From: Rhea pennata
Lineage: Eukaryota; Chordata; Aves; Rheiformes; Rheidae
Length of the DNA: 64,000 bases
NCBI RefSeq assembly: GCF_028389875.1
Contig: NC_084667.1
Span: forward strand, 63,652,570 to 63,716,569
Reading direction: 5' to 3'
The notes beneath the pieces are model-generated. The model did no database searches. It was not told where the DNA came from and worked only from the letters and a program-made list of their open reading frames with translations. Numbering within the stretch: the stretch's first letter is position 1; each line of letters begins with the position of its first letter. The translations under genes and the position numbers were made by a program. Below, in pieces: positions 1-13,600 of this stretch.

Positions 1-3000
1 CAAATTAAAACAAATCAGGAGAATACACTTGCATTTGCCCTTGCAGCTGGCAGAGACCACTGCAGAAGGCAACAGTGTAGCGCCAGCAGGTGAAATTGCG
101 CATGTCCCGCACAAGAGATGGCGGGACATGACTGCAGAGACTTTTGTGCACATCCTTCCCTGGTGGGGAAAGAAGTGGTGACGGGAGGACAACGAAGGTC
201 AATCCACTTTCCTGACCACACACTGATACTGCACAAATAAGCTAAGTTCATCTGAATAAAATACACATCCATAGGAAGCATAAAAGCATTAGAAAACAGA
301 ATTTCATGCATTTTGTATGCTTGTAACCTCACCGTTCATTTTACAAAGGGCTTATTTATTCTGCAGACCCTTCAAGAAAGCAGTAGCCACTAGCAAATTC
401 CAGGAAGACCTCAGGGTACCCAGTAAAGAAACCCCAAAGAGCAAAGAACGAGTTTCTCAGAAAACAGGGAGCTTTCAACCTCAGACATTTCACATGTTCC
501 CACTTCACACTGATCACCTTTGACCTTCTTGGCCAAAGCAAACGGCTTACATGCATAGGATACCATTTTCTCTACTACAGAATAAATCTCTAAAGAGATA
601 CCGGACTGTTAATTACAGACTACTATCATTTCATGGAATTTTATGTTGTTATGAATTTGTGGAGCCAATCCTGCAAACCTCACGCACAAGCTGTCATTGA
701 TGCCCGACGGAGATAAACCCAGCAAAGACGACTCCTTGCACAAGGAGCGAGTGACAAGGCTTCAGGACAGTTCTACCAAATTGTGCCTTCCTATCAAATC
801 TCTACCTTTCGTAATTTTGAAAGTGCAAGTTCAGAACTGTGGCCCAGATTCAGGTAGGTGTTTACATATGTGCCGAGATCCATTACTCTTATGTAACATG
901 CTTACACAGAGAATCTTTCCAAACAGCTTGCTCCTCCTATTACAGACAAAGTTAACAACTAAAGCAACATAAAAATGAAGATCCTGCTCTGCTTTGGTTT
1001 AACTGCTATCACTTACGAGTGCAAGAAAGGCCGTTTTACCACACTGTCCTTGCAAGGTAGAGCCCTTCAGCTCATCACCAATACCTGTGATTAGCAGTCT
1101 GCTTCATTTAAATTCACATGCCTACTATTAAAAATACAATTTCAATTAGTTCTTTAAAACTCTCAGATCCCATGAATTTAACCTGCTTCCTTAACTTTGC
1201 AACTTTTATCTACATGACAATCCAAACTATTTCCACCCTCTAAAACCATACCTAACACTTTGGATAAAGGTGTAAGGTGTCCTACTGTTTGCCAGCAAAA
1301 AACAAGAATAAAGAAACATTACAATGCTGTAGAACAATTGATCATCTTACCTACTTCTGCAAAGGACAAGGGCTAAGTTTATTAGTCAAAAATTAAAAAA
1401 AGGATCCAAAGATAAGAAGATATAGGTGGTTTGTAGATACTAAAGACTACGTTTGGCCTACACAGCTATCATACATTCAATAGTTAAATCCTGAAAAGGA
1501 TCCAGTTACAGGCACACAGGCTGCAACTACAGTGACTAATGATACCATTGTGCAACACTTCAGGAGAATTTGGAAAGCAACTGCGGACAACCTTTTACAT
1601 TTACAGTATATGCTCCATGGAGGGCAAGGAAAAGAAGAAGAAAAAAACACCTTGCTGGGTGTTTTTTGCTGGAAAACCCTGAAAAACAAGTTTGGTGACA
1701 CTCACTGCAGCATGACCTCAATTTAATGTACAAAATTAACCAGTCTAACAAAATTCCCCAGTAAAAATCATGGTACAGTTGTTCATGAAAATCAAAGATC
1801 AGGTCACATTCCCAAAACTAGTGAGTTCAAACTAGAAGGGGAAAAAAAAAAAAAAAAAAAAAAAAAAAGACACCTCTGTTGGCATTGGCAAAGAATAGCC
1901 ATTACCTCTGCTCCTACCATCACCACTTTCCCCCAAACTGGAACTGTCACCCTGTCTAGCACACCACCGCGGTTGACATGATCATTAATAATAAACCAAT
2001 GTGTAAATGAGTTCACTGAGCCGGCGGACACACAGTGAGAGTCTCCTTCTCCACCTCCCTCTCCTTTTAGCAGGCCTTTCCACGTCACCTCTGTTTTGTG
2101 CCATACCACTGCCATCACCACATGCTGAGTCCTCAAAACCGTTTTGTATTAAAAATAAAACACATGACTCTGAAAGTTTGAGGATGTAAATGCTTACTCA
2201 AAAAAATGCTCCCTCTGCCCCAATGTCACCTGTAATAATAACTTATCTAAGTTTCCAGAACTGCCAAGCAGCCGGCTACAGATCTGAAACGATGGACCTG
2301 GGACCTGAGGCACCGCTGAAACACCATGTTTTCCTTAAGTACTACAGAAATGGACAGTACTAAACATCCTACAGGAACTCCTGTGGTGAGTGGCCCTTAT
2401 GTAAATTTAATGCGACTGCATACCAAGATGATCAATTTTCACCTTTTATCTGAAGTGTTTACATGGAAGAAAGACTCCCCCGCAAAGCTAAGGAAGGGGT
2501 ATTTTCTGCAGGTCCTTCTTTCTTATCTTGCTTTGACAATACCGATTCCCACACTCTCCCTCCTCAAGCTCGCCACCCTCAACCGCACAGATACAATCAC
2601 ACCAAACTGCTACCAGGACTCTCGACGGGGAATTTAAGTTTCTTAAATTCTCGTCTGCTACAAATGGTAAAGCGTTAAAACTGTGGGAACGTGCCTAGTG
2701 AATGTCGATTGAATGTAATGAGGTTTAGTTGTATAAAGATGTGAACGCACTAATAAGGTAACAGTATGTTTTGGTTCTGCTAGCTGGGCAGTAATTTCTC
2801 GCGCTGGGCACAGAGTCAAATAGCTCAAACTGCCACCAGCACCTGCGCTGTACCCCCACCTACACGGCAAACAGTTGACACTGAAAGACAAACCCACGTG
2901 ACTTCTGCTCAGCAGTTTTTAGCAAAACCAGTTTCAAGCAAAAGCTAAATGCTCCATTGAATGACCCCGCGAAAAAGAAGTTCTTTGTTTTTGACAATAT

Positions 3001-6000
3001 ACAATTAAGTCACTTTTTCCATCCCCCAGCCACTCATTTGAGAAGTATGTTAAAACTCAATGCTTCATCAGAGGTATGTTAAGTAGTGTGTACCAGCTGA
3101 ATGATGCTGCTTAGTCATTCTCAGCTATAACCTGTCAGAAGCGGAATATGTTCAGCTCTTTTTCAATATTAAAAAAATAAAAAATCACCACACACGCACA
3201 GGCTAAATCCTTCATACAGCTACTGCCGGAGAAGAGCTTGCTTCACAGCCCACTGGGAATGGAGAGGGTCAAAGAAGGAGAGGAAGCAAAAAACCTCAGC
3301 CTCCAGCAGGCTTCACGGAGCCTCGATGAAGCTCTGTGTACTTCCTATTCCCAGAGGTATCAGCTGCGAACAAAACCAGGCGGTGCGTTACTGTTTGCAA
3401 GGTTGGGTCCTTGAAGACAACAGTCCATTGACTGCAACAAACGAACCAAAAGCCACTATTCAGAAAGGAAAACCAAAAGACAGATCCAGACACCTGAAAG
3501 AATGCAAGCTACGCGCACCGGGAAATGGCCACGTAACTCAAAATTGTCTGCATTTTCCCTCGCTGCACGGTGTGGATCCAGGACTGCCCAGTACTGCCCT
3601 CTCCACAGCAGCCCCCGCAGCAAGGCTGTGTTCACACAGAACAGTGCAAAACCTGATCCGGAAATAATTTGCATTTTCCTTTGCTACGTATGTAAGTACT
3701 CTTGAGCCTTTATTCAAACAGAAAAGCTATAAAGGAGTAACAGATTATTAACGGGAAATGTGGACGCCTTCAAAATAGCAAGTGCCCAAACTTGACGTAA
3801 AACTAGACACAACCAAAGCCTGGTACATCTCAGCTTCACTGTGCTCCACTCAGCAGTGCCAGCAAGGATCTCCCCACCACCAAAAGAGAGAAGAAAAAAG
3901 AAAAAGAAAAATCATCTTATTTCTGTGCTGCAGGAATGACTTGTTAATCATTAAATTCACATATAGCAGAAACAACGACATGAACTACATCACCCAACGG
4001 GCTGGTTAAAGACATGAAGGTTTTCATGCCCTGTTCTGGAGTCACAAGCTTAGAGTTGTAGTTTTGGTATTTTGCCCAAAGACGCTTACTCGTGGTTGTC
4101 CTCCCTGAAGATCACCCTGCTGTAAAGGTCACACAGCAAAAATGCTTTCTGTATATTTTATACACTGCTGATGCCACCTGGGGAAAATGCGTCAAGCCAG
4201 TCACTCCCAGAGCATTAGGGAAAACCGGTTACAACACAAAAGCCTTCCTCAACTTGGAGGAGTGTTTACAAACGTGATGAATGCCAGAGTGTGTCCCAGC
4301 ATGCCAGCCTGAAAATAAGTCAAGCACCTGGCCCTCAACACAAAAGGCTGACTCACCTGTACGGCATCTGTTATCCTTTGAAAAGACCCCAAGTTGAGCA
4401 CTCCAGGGACACAAAGTACTTGCAGGAGGCTCACAGGAGCATGACTTTTTCTTGTCCTTCTCTCCACCTGCATACACCACAAGTCGCAAAGCTGATTCAG
4501 AGATACAAATATGATCACCGATTCCTTAAACCTAAACTGCAGGATGTTCTAGCACCAGTGTTACTCCATGTCCTATCCTGCAACTCCACTGAAAAAAAAA
4601 GTTTGAATGACAGAGCATGCATACTAGCACAGGACATTGTATATTAACTAAGTCACGAGGAAATGGTGCTCTCTCACACTATATCCTCACCTCCTTATCT
4701 ATCTGAAAGCTGCTTTAAAAAAGTAGATAAATAAGAGGTTGGTGATGACAATTACGATGCCTCAAACATTAAACTAATTTCATGACCATTCCTGCCACCA
4801 TGGCAATGGATTTTACTTTGTATTATCATCATCCATTCATTTATGTATAGAAGGAAAGAAAAGTAAGCAAAATGAAAGCTATCACTCATGAAGTGTCACC
4901 TTGCACAGCATTTATCCTGAGTAACATTTTGTACAAGCGTTTCACTCACACCGGTGACTATACTGGGAGGCCAGTCTAAACCAAATCCCTCCCTCCCCAT
5001 CTCCTATGAAAAGATTCGAGTTAAGAGTTGTGAAAACTCCATCCCCATTAGAAGGAGAAGCTGCATCCTTCCTAGCACAGTTCTTTTCAAATTACGGCAA
5101 TTCCAGTAACCCAGAAGTGATCCTTTTAGTCTCAGAAACAAACTCGCATAATGTGAAGAGACAACTTCTTTGCAACTTGTTTAAGCCAAATCCAAATCCA
5201 AGCTATATGGTGTTTAAGCAGAAGTAAAACAGAGCCACTACATGTTCAGGCGGTCAACTAAAACAAACACGTTAACTCCCACAGTATGCATCAGGGAAGT
5301 TGCATGGGATCATCCAAGATCTGTTTTTTTCTGCATGGCTGCCACCAATCCACACAAACAGTTTCTGCTGTAAGAAGCAAGGCAGCCATTCCTCTGGCAC
5401 AGTGCTGAAACCATCAACAAGGAAGCATATGAGCACCTAATACAGGGATTTTCTCCCCTTTCTCCTCACCCCACTGGCATCACATATACCTACTAAAATT
5501 GCAAGGTAGAGTCCGTCTCTCCAGTAGTTTATTCCACTTTTAAATAGAGGTGGCTGTGCTCCCCTACCCCTCATTCAAGTGCTAATGCTTGTATAAAAGC
5601 ACAGCTGCTCCAAGGGCAGTGCAAGAAGTTAATCCAGTTCAAAATGAGTTTAAAGATCTAGAACGGATCAGCTCCTCAAACTGGCTCACCACACAGCGCC
5701 AACAAAAAGTAAAGCAGTAGGGACACACAGACAGGACAGACGCACGATACCGGGGATGGTTGGACTCCAGTTAGCTTGAGCTACAACGAAGCTTCAACTG
5801 GAAATCACCCCAAGCACAGAGATGGTAATTTCTTTGTACCACACTATTGCTCACCGTTTCTTCCTGCCATATTTACATAAAAAAATCCAAGGCCAATGAT
5901 GCCTTATGGTGCAAAGTATAAAACTATTCTACACTAGCTAGGCCAGCCACAAAGCTCGTACCTTTGCTAGAAACGGTGCAGGAAGAGCCATGATGCTTCA

Positions 6001-8200
6001 AGCACGAGCTGCAACACCACCACTGGAAGGACACGAGCACAGATCCACGCAGACCCAGAAGCCTAGCAACATGCAGCACATCTGCTCACAAAGCAGCTTT
6101 CAGATGCTCAAAACTTGCATGTGAAGGAGCACGGCTGCAAAAGTGTCTCAGAAGCATGCAGAGCATGCACAGAAGAGACACCCACAGGGGGCAGTTACAC
6201 AGGAGCTTTTCTCTAGCAGTAAAAGAAAAAAAGAAAAAGAAAAAAAAAGGCCCTTAGTGCTGCTTACCCCGGTTTCCTTGAGGCCTTGGTCTCGCGTTGG
6301 CAAAACAGCTGGCTGCCCCTCTGCTGTGCCAATACGACTGTTTGTGTCGCTGGGCCGTAAAGCACAGCAGAGAAATGAACCACGTCCCGCGTCTTCCAAA
6401 CCACCTCATTCCTTTTCCAATTCTACTGGTTCTGGTTTCCTTTCCCCTAGGACCAAAATTTCAGTTTTAATTTTGCTCAGTAGCACTGCGGTGATCTGAT
6501 GGATTAGCTGCCCAAAACAGCAGGTCACGCAAACTACAGGTCACCTACGCGCTCACTCAACGACGTGACACAAAATAGAGCCTTTAAAACACCCCAAAAC
6601 TGTACTGCAGAACAAAACTGAAACGTAATCATCTTAACTAACATAACTGCCCTCTCCCGGAACACCAGATGGCTGCTTAAAGGATCAACTCCGTCCGTAA
6701 GAGTGACTGCCGATTATCTTGATGCTGTTTAAAACTTTCCATTATTTGTTTTAAAAAGACAGACAGGTAAGAAGTTTTAACATTCCCCTTATAGCACACT
6801 TCTGAAATTCAGACACCCCTGCAAAATTTGGGTGACTTTTCTCACCACTAAGGTAGGGATAAGAACACTTTTATATTACAGGAGATATCTACAGGCGTAA
6901 AATGTTTTGTGGCTGGAGACACCTGGCACCACAGAAAAGTGAGAAATCAATATTATTTGTGTATGTTTGATAATGTCCAGTAAATAACTGGTTTAATCTA
7001 ACGATTAAAATGTTCTCTGCATAGAGTATGAAACAAATCCTGCAAGATGAAAAATAACAGCCTAAGTCGATGATTGTACACTACCGTAGACACAACGCAA
7101 CCAAGCTGAGGCCGAACAGAGGATCTTATCTCAACAAGGAATCTTATTTTTGACATCTTCTAACCTCTAAGTGCCAAACTCCAAAACAGAGCTTGGAATG
7201 TAGCTTTTACGTGTCATTTGTACATATCCCAAGAGACTAGGTAAAAATACTCAAATTATCTTTAAAGCATCTGAAAGAATTTCTGCAGCAATAAGGAAAG
7301 GTAGGTAATTACAGTTTTACTAAAGAAGTCCCTCCAGACTTAGATAAAACAACACTCTCACTGTGAAATGAAGCTGGACTGGTACATTTATTGTAGACCC
7401 TAGTAAAAAGCTGATCTAGCCAAAAGAGGTTATGCTTAAGACTGACAACTAAAATAGTCTGATGTCACTCAGCGGAAGATGGAGGCCAGCTATGTAAGAC
7501 CTTTGAACCAGTAATAGTAAAAACAAGAAAAAAAGCCACCCATGTAACCCACACACACTCTCATCCCACCACCTCCAGTTTCTGCTGTAAATAGTCCAAG
7601 CCAAATACGAAAAGTGACTGCATTAGGACAAACTCCAAATCGACTGCTATCAACTTATCTTAAGTAAACTGTTTGCCTGTATTAAGTAAACTATTTGACA
7701 GAAAAATTACTATCAGAAAAAGAGTGATGTATATTTTTTTAAAGTGAAAATAAATACTACGGTTTTGATCTTAAAAACATTGTTTCTCTGGTCTACTTCC
7801 ACCAGGAAAGTTACTCTGGCTTTCAGGCCTCTGAAGAACCAAGACCTAGGTCTTTCAAAGAACAGTCTTGCTACACAGTTTCTTTTTTCATCTGTTCCAC
7901 TGTTCTACTGCTCAGTATCTCAAATGGCTGGGAATTTTATTCAGAAATTCATTTTTTAATTGGCCATTATAAATTCAGTAAATATAAAAATCAATGCATG
8001 GGAAAAATGTCCATCATTGATACAAACCTGCCATTGACTGGCAGCTCCATGGAACACCTAGAACAGATTGATTACAGCAAGCAAATTCCCTTTCCTGCCT
8101 CAGGAGACACCAGATCTGCTTGCCCACACTGGACCTTTTGCCAGTAAGGCTAAAGAGTCTCCAAAAGCCTTAAAAATCATGTAGGGAAGAACCCTTCTGC
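1..8200. other. MNAT1 intron 1, distal part, no gene seen
   Basis: This is AT-rich, CpG-poor DNA without a supported coding exon. It is assigned to MNAT1 intron 1 because it lies downstream, in the - strand sense, of the MNAT1 first-exon donor at 23456. I looked on the - strand for the next MNAT1 exon, which should continue the RING finger with the ligands of its second half, and did not find it. The short open frames here, all under about 120 codons, show no family motif. The one clear repeat is an A-run at 1842-1868. The intron assignment is inference from gene structure. Confidence 0.7.
1842..1868. repeat. poly(A) run, 27 bp
   Basis: An uninterrupted run of 27 A inside the MNAT1 intron. 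On the MNAT1 sense strand it is a T-run. No target-site duplication or recognisable element body is attached. Confidence 0.95.
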
Positions 8201-8204
8201 CTCA

Positions 8205-8580
8205 GAAGGTGAGGGAAAGCAGTGCTCCAAAGCACGTGCTCTCCAGAGCGCTTGCAGGGACGGGTGAAGCATCGGGAAGCGGATCACCGCGCAGGCTGCA
8301 CTGCGGTTGCTCCAGCTCCCTCGGGCAAGAGCCCAAATCCCAGCGGGACAGAGCAGACCAAAGAGATGAAAGCCAGATCGCTTGTGCCCCACGCCAGCTA
8401 GCTGCGGCAGACTGCTCTCAGAGGCTCCCCGCAAGCCTGTGCCGGCCGCCCGCGCAGGGCCAAGCACACCGACAGCTCCAGGCAGCTGGCTCCAGCGCTG
8501 CATCTCCCAAGGGATGCCAGCCCAACAACATCTGGGGTCTGCTCCGTGAGGAAGCTACGGAGCTCAAGTGTTTTTAGATC
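8205..8580. other. GC-rich block inside MNAT1 intron 1
   Basis: A stretch of about 370 bp that is clearly richer in G+C and CpG than its AT-rich surroundings. Overlapping open frames of 108 codons (-) and 122 codons (+) exist here, but neither resembles a known protein. GC-rich DNA lengthens chance frames, so I do not call a gene. It may be a small CpG island or a repeat fragment I do not recognise. Confidence 0.45.
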
Positions 8581-8819
8581 GTGCTAAAGACAGGAGAAAA
8601 TTCTGGGGTCGCTACAAGTACCTGAAACGGTGAGAAAACTCACACGATATGCTCTGCACACAGGCGTCCCTTCCCTTTGGGAAGCAGCCTAAACTTGCGT
8701 ACAAGGTGGTATAAAAAGTATGTGGGAAAACAGCCCGATTAGGCCTGCTAGCGTAGCACATCCAGTGAGGTAACGCAAGGCCAATAAGAACGGTTAAAAG
8801 CAATTAGGGTACTAACACC

Positions 8820-10680
8820 TGCCATGCAAGCGTAGATATCTCTCAGTACTAAATTTGTTGAGATTAGAAGAAAAAAAAATGTAACTTCTTAATAGATTAA
8901 ACAGAAAATTGCATACTGCCAAAAAAGTGGGTGGAGGGAATACCATCCTCCAGGCTGCCTTCTGTATTCTTACAGAGGCAATGCTATGTGTAGTAGAGAA
9001 TGCTTCTGGTTATTAAATTCTATGTTTCAATACTCAATGGCATCACATTATATACAGCCTCTTTTTGCAATTAACCTCCAAAACACAAATTAAATATTAA
9101 TGGACAAATGCCAATTATGCTTATGACAAACAATAAAAGGATCATAAATTAAGTAATGCAGATAGAACAATAAAGTATTTTCACATGACCAAAATATTGT
9201 TTTAGTGTTAACGCTTTCCAATTTTTATTGGAAATGTAATTATGTACTCACAGGTGTTATTATTGCATAAAATTTGATAAACAATACTATCTGCCCAACA
9301 TTATGATTCATTCTCAATAGCAAAGAACAAAGTAAGTCTTGTTGCTTCTTCCAGCCGAGACTAGCAGTACAACATTATTTGATGCTTCACAGAGATCTTC
9401 AGTTTGAGACTGTCCAGAGCGCAGCAGGATATTTTCACAGTTATTTCTAGACTATTTCTATCTTCTGTAATTAATTAGACACAGTTTTATATTCTTCTCA
9501 GTATTACCAGCTCTCTCATACACACACAACATTTTTTCCCACTATTGTACTTTTTAACTAAGGAACTAACCTTAGGCTTGCTGAGAAAAAACAAACCACA
9601 AAACAGAAACACTCAAATATATCACTCCCTTTGCTTTAAGGTCATTGCTTCTGTTTCCTGGAGCTATTTAAAAAAAAAAAAAAAAAGTCCAAGACAAAAC
9701 ATTTTCAATCAACTATAAAATACAGTAAAAAAAAATTTTTTAAATAGCAGTTGTTTGATGCTTTGACATACAACTCTTGCAGTGATTTACCATACTGGTC
9801 ACCAGTGACTGCTCTAAGAATTGTAAGTGACGTGGGACATACTGTTCAGAAACAAATCTGATTTATGGTTATATTCAGTTGTTCCTGTTACCTGAAATTA
9901 GAATTAGAAGCTCATTAAATATGAATATGTTTCAGAGAATGTAGAGGCACAGCATTATATCGATGAAAGCTTCATTAAATTTTCAATGATATAGCTGATT
10001 CTATTTGTGAAGGAAGGACGTGGGATAAAAAGAAATAAGTTGGGCCAATTCTCCCCCAGGTAACTCTGCATTTTCTGACATCCCTATAAAACTGATACGA
10101 ATTTTAAAATAAAACATTGGCCTAATAATAACTACAAAAAAAAGTGATTGTGGTGCATCATAGTCAGTGAATGATTACTTTCATACAAGCATTTGCCTTG
10201 CATATATTAACCAATTATATATTGGTCATGAAGGACAGGAGAATTGACAGAAAGAAATTCAAATGATCAAACTCACAGAAAATAGATTCCCATATATATG
10301 GGTTCTGTACTCACTTGATGATGTAACTACCTTTTTAAAGTATTTACTTAAAGAGACATAGTAAGAATGCTGCAATAAAGTCTTACACCCATTAAACAAT
10401 AAAAAAAACCTTGTGCAAGAAGTACAAATATAAATCTGTCAAAGTCATGAAGTAATGTAGCCTTATTTTTACTACAGAGACTGAAAACAAGACTCAGACC
10501 TGTGACAGAGAACAAACTTGACACAAGCCCACCTATTCAACTAGATTTCTAGTATTACTACTACCAGTAATTCAGACAGTTATATTCTTCTCCATAGGGA
10601 AAGTACTCTTAACCAAGTTACATGAAAGACTGCAGAATCAAAAAGTCAGATTATGTGAAAATTCAAGTGGTTTGATCCCT
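8820..10680. promoter_or_regulatory. AT-rich candidate conserved non-coding block (MNAT1 intron)
   Basis: The DNA is unusually AT-rich, nearly free of CpG and dense in TAAT/ATTA homeobox-type cores, most clearly at 9040-9350 and 9770-10030. There is no open frame of note. It contains a perfect 8-bp inverted repeat with a 4-nt spacer at 9215-9234 and an A-run at 9670-9686. This texture is typical of deeply conserved developmental enhancers near homeobox genes. The nearest such target is SIX4, about 15 kb away. Conservation was not tested, so the call is inference. Confidence 0.35.
9215..9234. repeat. perfect 8-bp inverted repeat, 4-nt spacer
   Basis: The left arm TTTCCAAT and right arm ATTGGAAA are exact reverse complements separated by TTTT. 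Each arm carries a CCAAT core, in opposite orientations. It could bind a dimeric factor or form a small cruciform. Confidence 0.9.
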
Positions 10681-13600
10681 CTTGTGGTCATGCATTACGA
10701 TTTAAATTTATTATACCTCCATATTATGTTAGCCCAGTTTCCCTTGGAAATCAGGCTTCCGCAGTCAGGCTGGTGCTCAGTTCTTCCCTATCCACCCCCC
10801 TCAATATCCATCAGCCTCTTCCAACCAAGTCAGACAACAGGCTCAATGCGATGTTGTTCCTCCAGCAAGCATGCACAACATACGCCCTGGGCATTACGCA
10901 TTTGTCTTTAAGTCAGGTGTTCAGCCTGCCAGAAACCAGGCTGTAGGGTTGTTCTTTCCACTCACCTGGAAGCCAAGAGCCAACAAGCACCAACTCTCCA
11001 GCGTGCATGCCCCGGCCAGCAGACTAGCGCACACACGTCCCCAGCCAAAGCTAAGGCAGCAGCAACCAGCAAACCGCAGACCAAGCAGGGGATGGGAGCA
11101 GGATCACTGGGGTACTGTGGTGGCAAGGAAGGAGGGAACCTGCAGGGAACGTTGAGCAAGTGGAGATATTGCAGTTCCACCCCAAGAAACAAAGCCTTGG
11201 GAAATGCAGCCGCTTCCTGGCTCGTTAGGACTGCCATCGCTTTCAGCCCCGTGGACAGGCAACACTCGATGTGCACGCAGGCAACGCTGCTTCATCCTCA
11301 GACAGTGTTTACCCTGCCCCGTTCAAATCCTGCTTTGACAAGGTTACTACTTCTTTTTCCCCTCCAGTTTTCCTTGGCATGCATAGTGAGCATTAAATAA
11401 CTGACCTCCACAAAACTACCAGGAGGCAGCATTATCCCCACATTACCAGATAAGAAAATTAAGCCACTATAATTAATGCCTGAAGCATGCCCAAATTTCA
11501 CATTCCCGATTTGAGTGATTAGTATTAGCTCTACATAGGATTTCCTGTGCTCAAAGCGCAGCTTTGGGGGAGTGCGAACACAGATTCGCACAGCGGCATT
11601 TCTGCCGCTCGGCGTTTCTTGGCGGGGGGCGGGGGGGCTGATCAGAGACAGGCGCTCCTGCGAAATATGCTGGGCTTCAGCAGCTTGGCCAACCTTAACC
11701 CCCTCTGTAAAGGGGCTCACAAATCCTGGCGTCCACATCAAGCCAGGGGAGCGAAGTACCAGAGCGACAAACCCCTCTGCCTCATCCCCTTTCCCTGCCT
11801 AAGACTCCCTGATCCAGATCCTTGATAGGTCTTCTGCCTATCAAACCCTAGCTTTTCCTCAGTCTTCTTGAGTAGTCCAGAGCCCTCCTCCAGCCCTAGC
11901 CTCCTCCTCCTCAGAGGTCCTCATATAAACGCACCCCCTTCTCCAAGTTCCCCTCAAGATCTTCGCCGTTTCTTTTACTGCCACAAGAAAAGCCTGGGAG
12001 TCAACTTCCCCTTTCAACTCCACCACACCATTTCAGAGTTTCTGCCAGAGTCATGAGATATTTTTTGCTTCTTGCAGAAGAGAAGGAGGAAGACTCCTCT
12101 CCAGAATCTGTCAGTTGGCAGTAAAGGTTCCCATGTGGGCCATATACAATTCAAGTTCCCTAGCTTCATCCCAGGGAACAAATCTCCAAGCTGCCTGTTG
12201 CACCAATACATCATTGAGATGCTGCCTATGTGGGGACAGCTAACTCTAAATACACCCGCTGTTTCATCCTGCATCACTTTTCCCTAAAATCAAGCAAAGA
12301 GATTCAAAATCAAGGATTTGTTTAGCAAAGCTCTAGATCAGGTTCTGTTGCAAGACTGGAAACAAAAAGGTTTAAACAAAAAAAGTAATGGTAGGCTAAG
12401 CTCAACAGCCCAGTACCTCTCCAGCTGCTGAATTCCTCCAACGTTGCCTAGTTGACAGGGATCACAACAACATCATACTAGTCTGGCATCACAGTCAGTC
12501 ATCTAATATCATCCTCTCTCCCTTTACAGGATACAACCATATCCCAAAACTTAAGATAACTCTTTTTTCTTTTTTTTTTTCCTGGAATGAGGAGATCTTG
12601 GGGATTTAAAGGTAATCTCCCATCTCCAGTTCACACCAAATCAGTCACGGGGTTATCAAACTACACAACTGCCTCTGACAGCCCTTTCTGACGCCATCCA
12701 GGGCATGCAGGGACTATTTTTTTTCCTTTTTTAAGCCTTCAGACAACTACTCCCAGAAGAACCTGAACCGTTCTCTTTACACAAGGCTATTCATAAACAT
12801 CATCTAGTCATTAGTTACACATACAGACTGTTCAGCTCATAATCCCCGTGAAGATACCGGTTTTTAGAGAAACCACACATGACACACGGCAAGTACAGAT
12901 GACAAAGTCATTAAACACTTGTCTGCCTGCACTTGCCTAGGACAAGAAGTCTTTCTCCTTCATCCCAGCCCTGCCAGCAGCTCTTGTGATACTCTAACCT
13001 CAGTGCCAATCTTTCCAACCCAATTAGACCTAGCACTTCCCAGTCTGGCGGAGGAGTCAGAAGGTGTCAACACTAGCCAAACCACTCCCTCGTGTTTTGC
13101 TGTCTAGGAAAATCAGTAGACCTTTGCCACACTGCCAAACAGACTGACTGCCCAGCTGCATTGGCTGGTATTTATAAAAATCAGACAGCAGAATATTCTT
13201 AGGGCTGAAGAACTAACTTAACATTGCTTCCTTAAAAAAATAAATAAATAACAAGCTCCTCCCTCCACCCCTCCCCACTATTTCCCAATTCTCAGCAGAG
13301 CGAGTTGTCTTTCTCCATAATGTTATAAGAAGTTGATATGCTCAAATCAAGGCCAGGATTCTGCAAATGCCAAGACATACACATAACTTCAGCCCCATTT
13401 ATTGGAGCAGAACTGTGGGAACTGTACAGATCATCATCTGCATGCTGGCTCCAAAATATTTATCAGACCAGGCTACTTGTTCGTATTTCATTTGTTGTAC
13501 TGAGGCATCCTGTTCTCACTTTTCTAAAGTCACTTATATTCCATACAAAAAACCCTGCAAGAATCCCCTAACATACCTTCCCCTCACCATAAACATTATG

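Noticed and set aside
4075-4160. Possible MIR-like fragment (AAGGTCACACAGCAA)
   Set aside because: One common 15-mer without the neighbouring SINE segments. Not enough.
10205-10230. Near-palindrome with two opposed CCAAT words (CCAATTATATATTGG)
   Set aside because: Imperfect symmetry in AT-rich DNA where such words are expected by chance. Not listed as a separate site.
11315-11335. tRNA B-box-like word GTTCAAATC
   Set aside because: No A-box at the proper distance and no cloverleaf. Not a tRNA gene.
11298-11741. 147-codon - strand frame in the MNAT1 intron
   Set aside because: No motif, no similarity recognised, and no convincing splice or promoter context.
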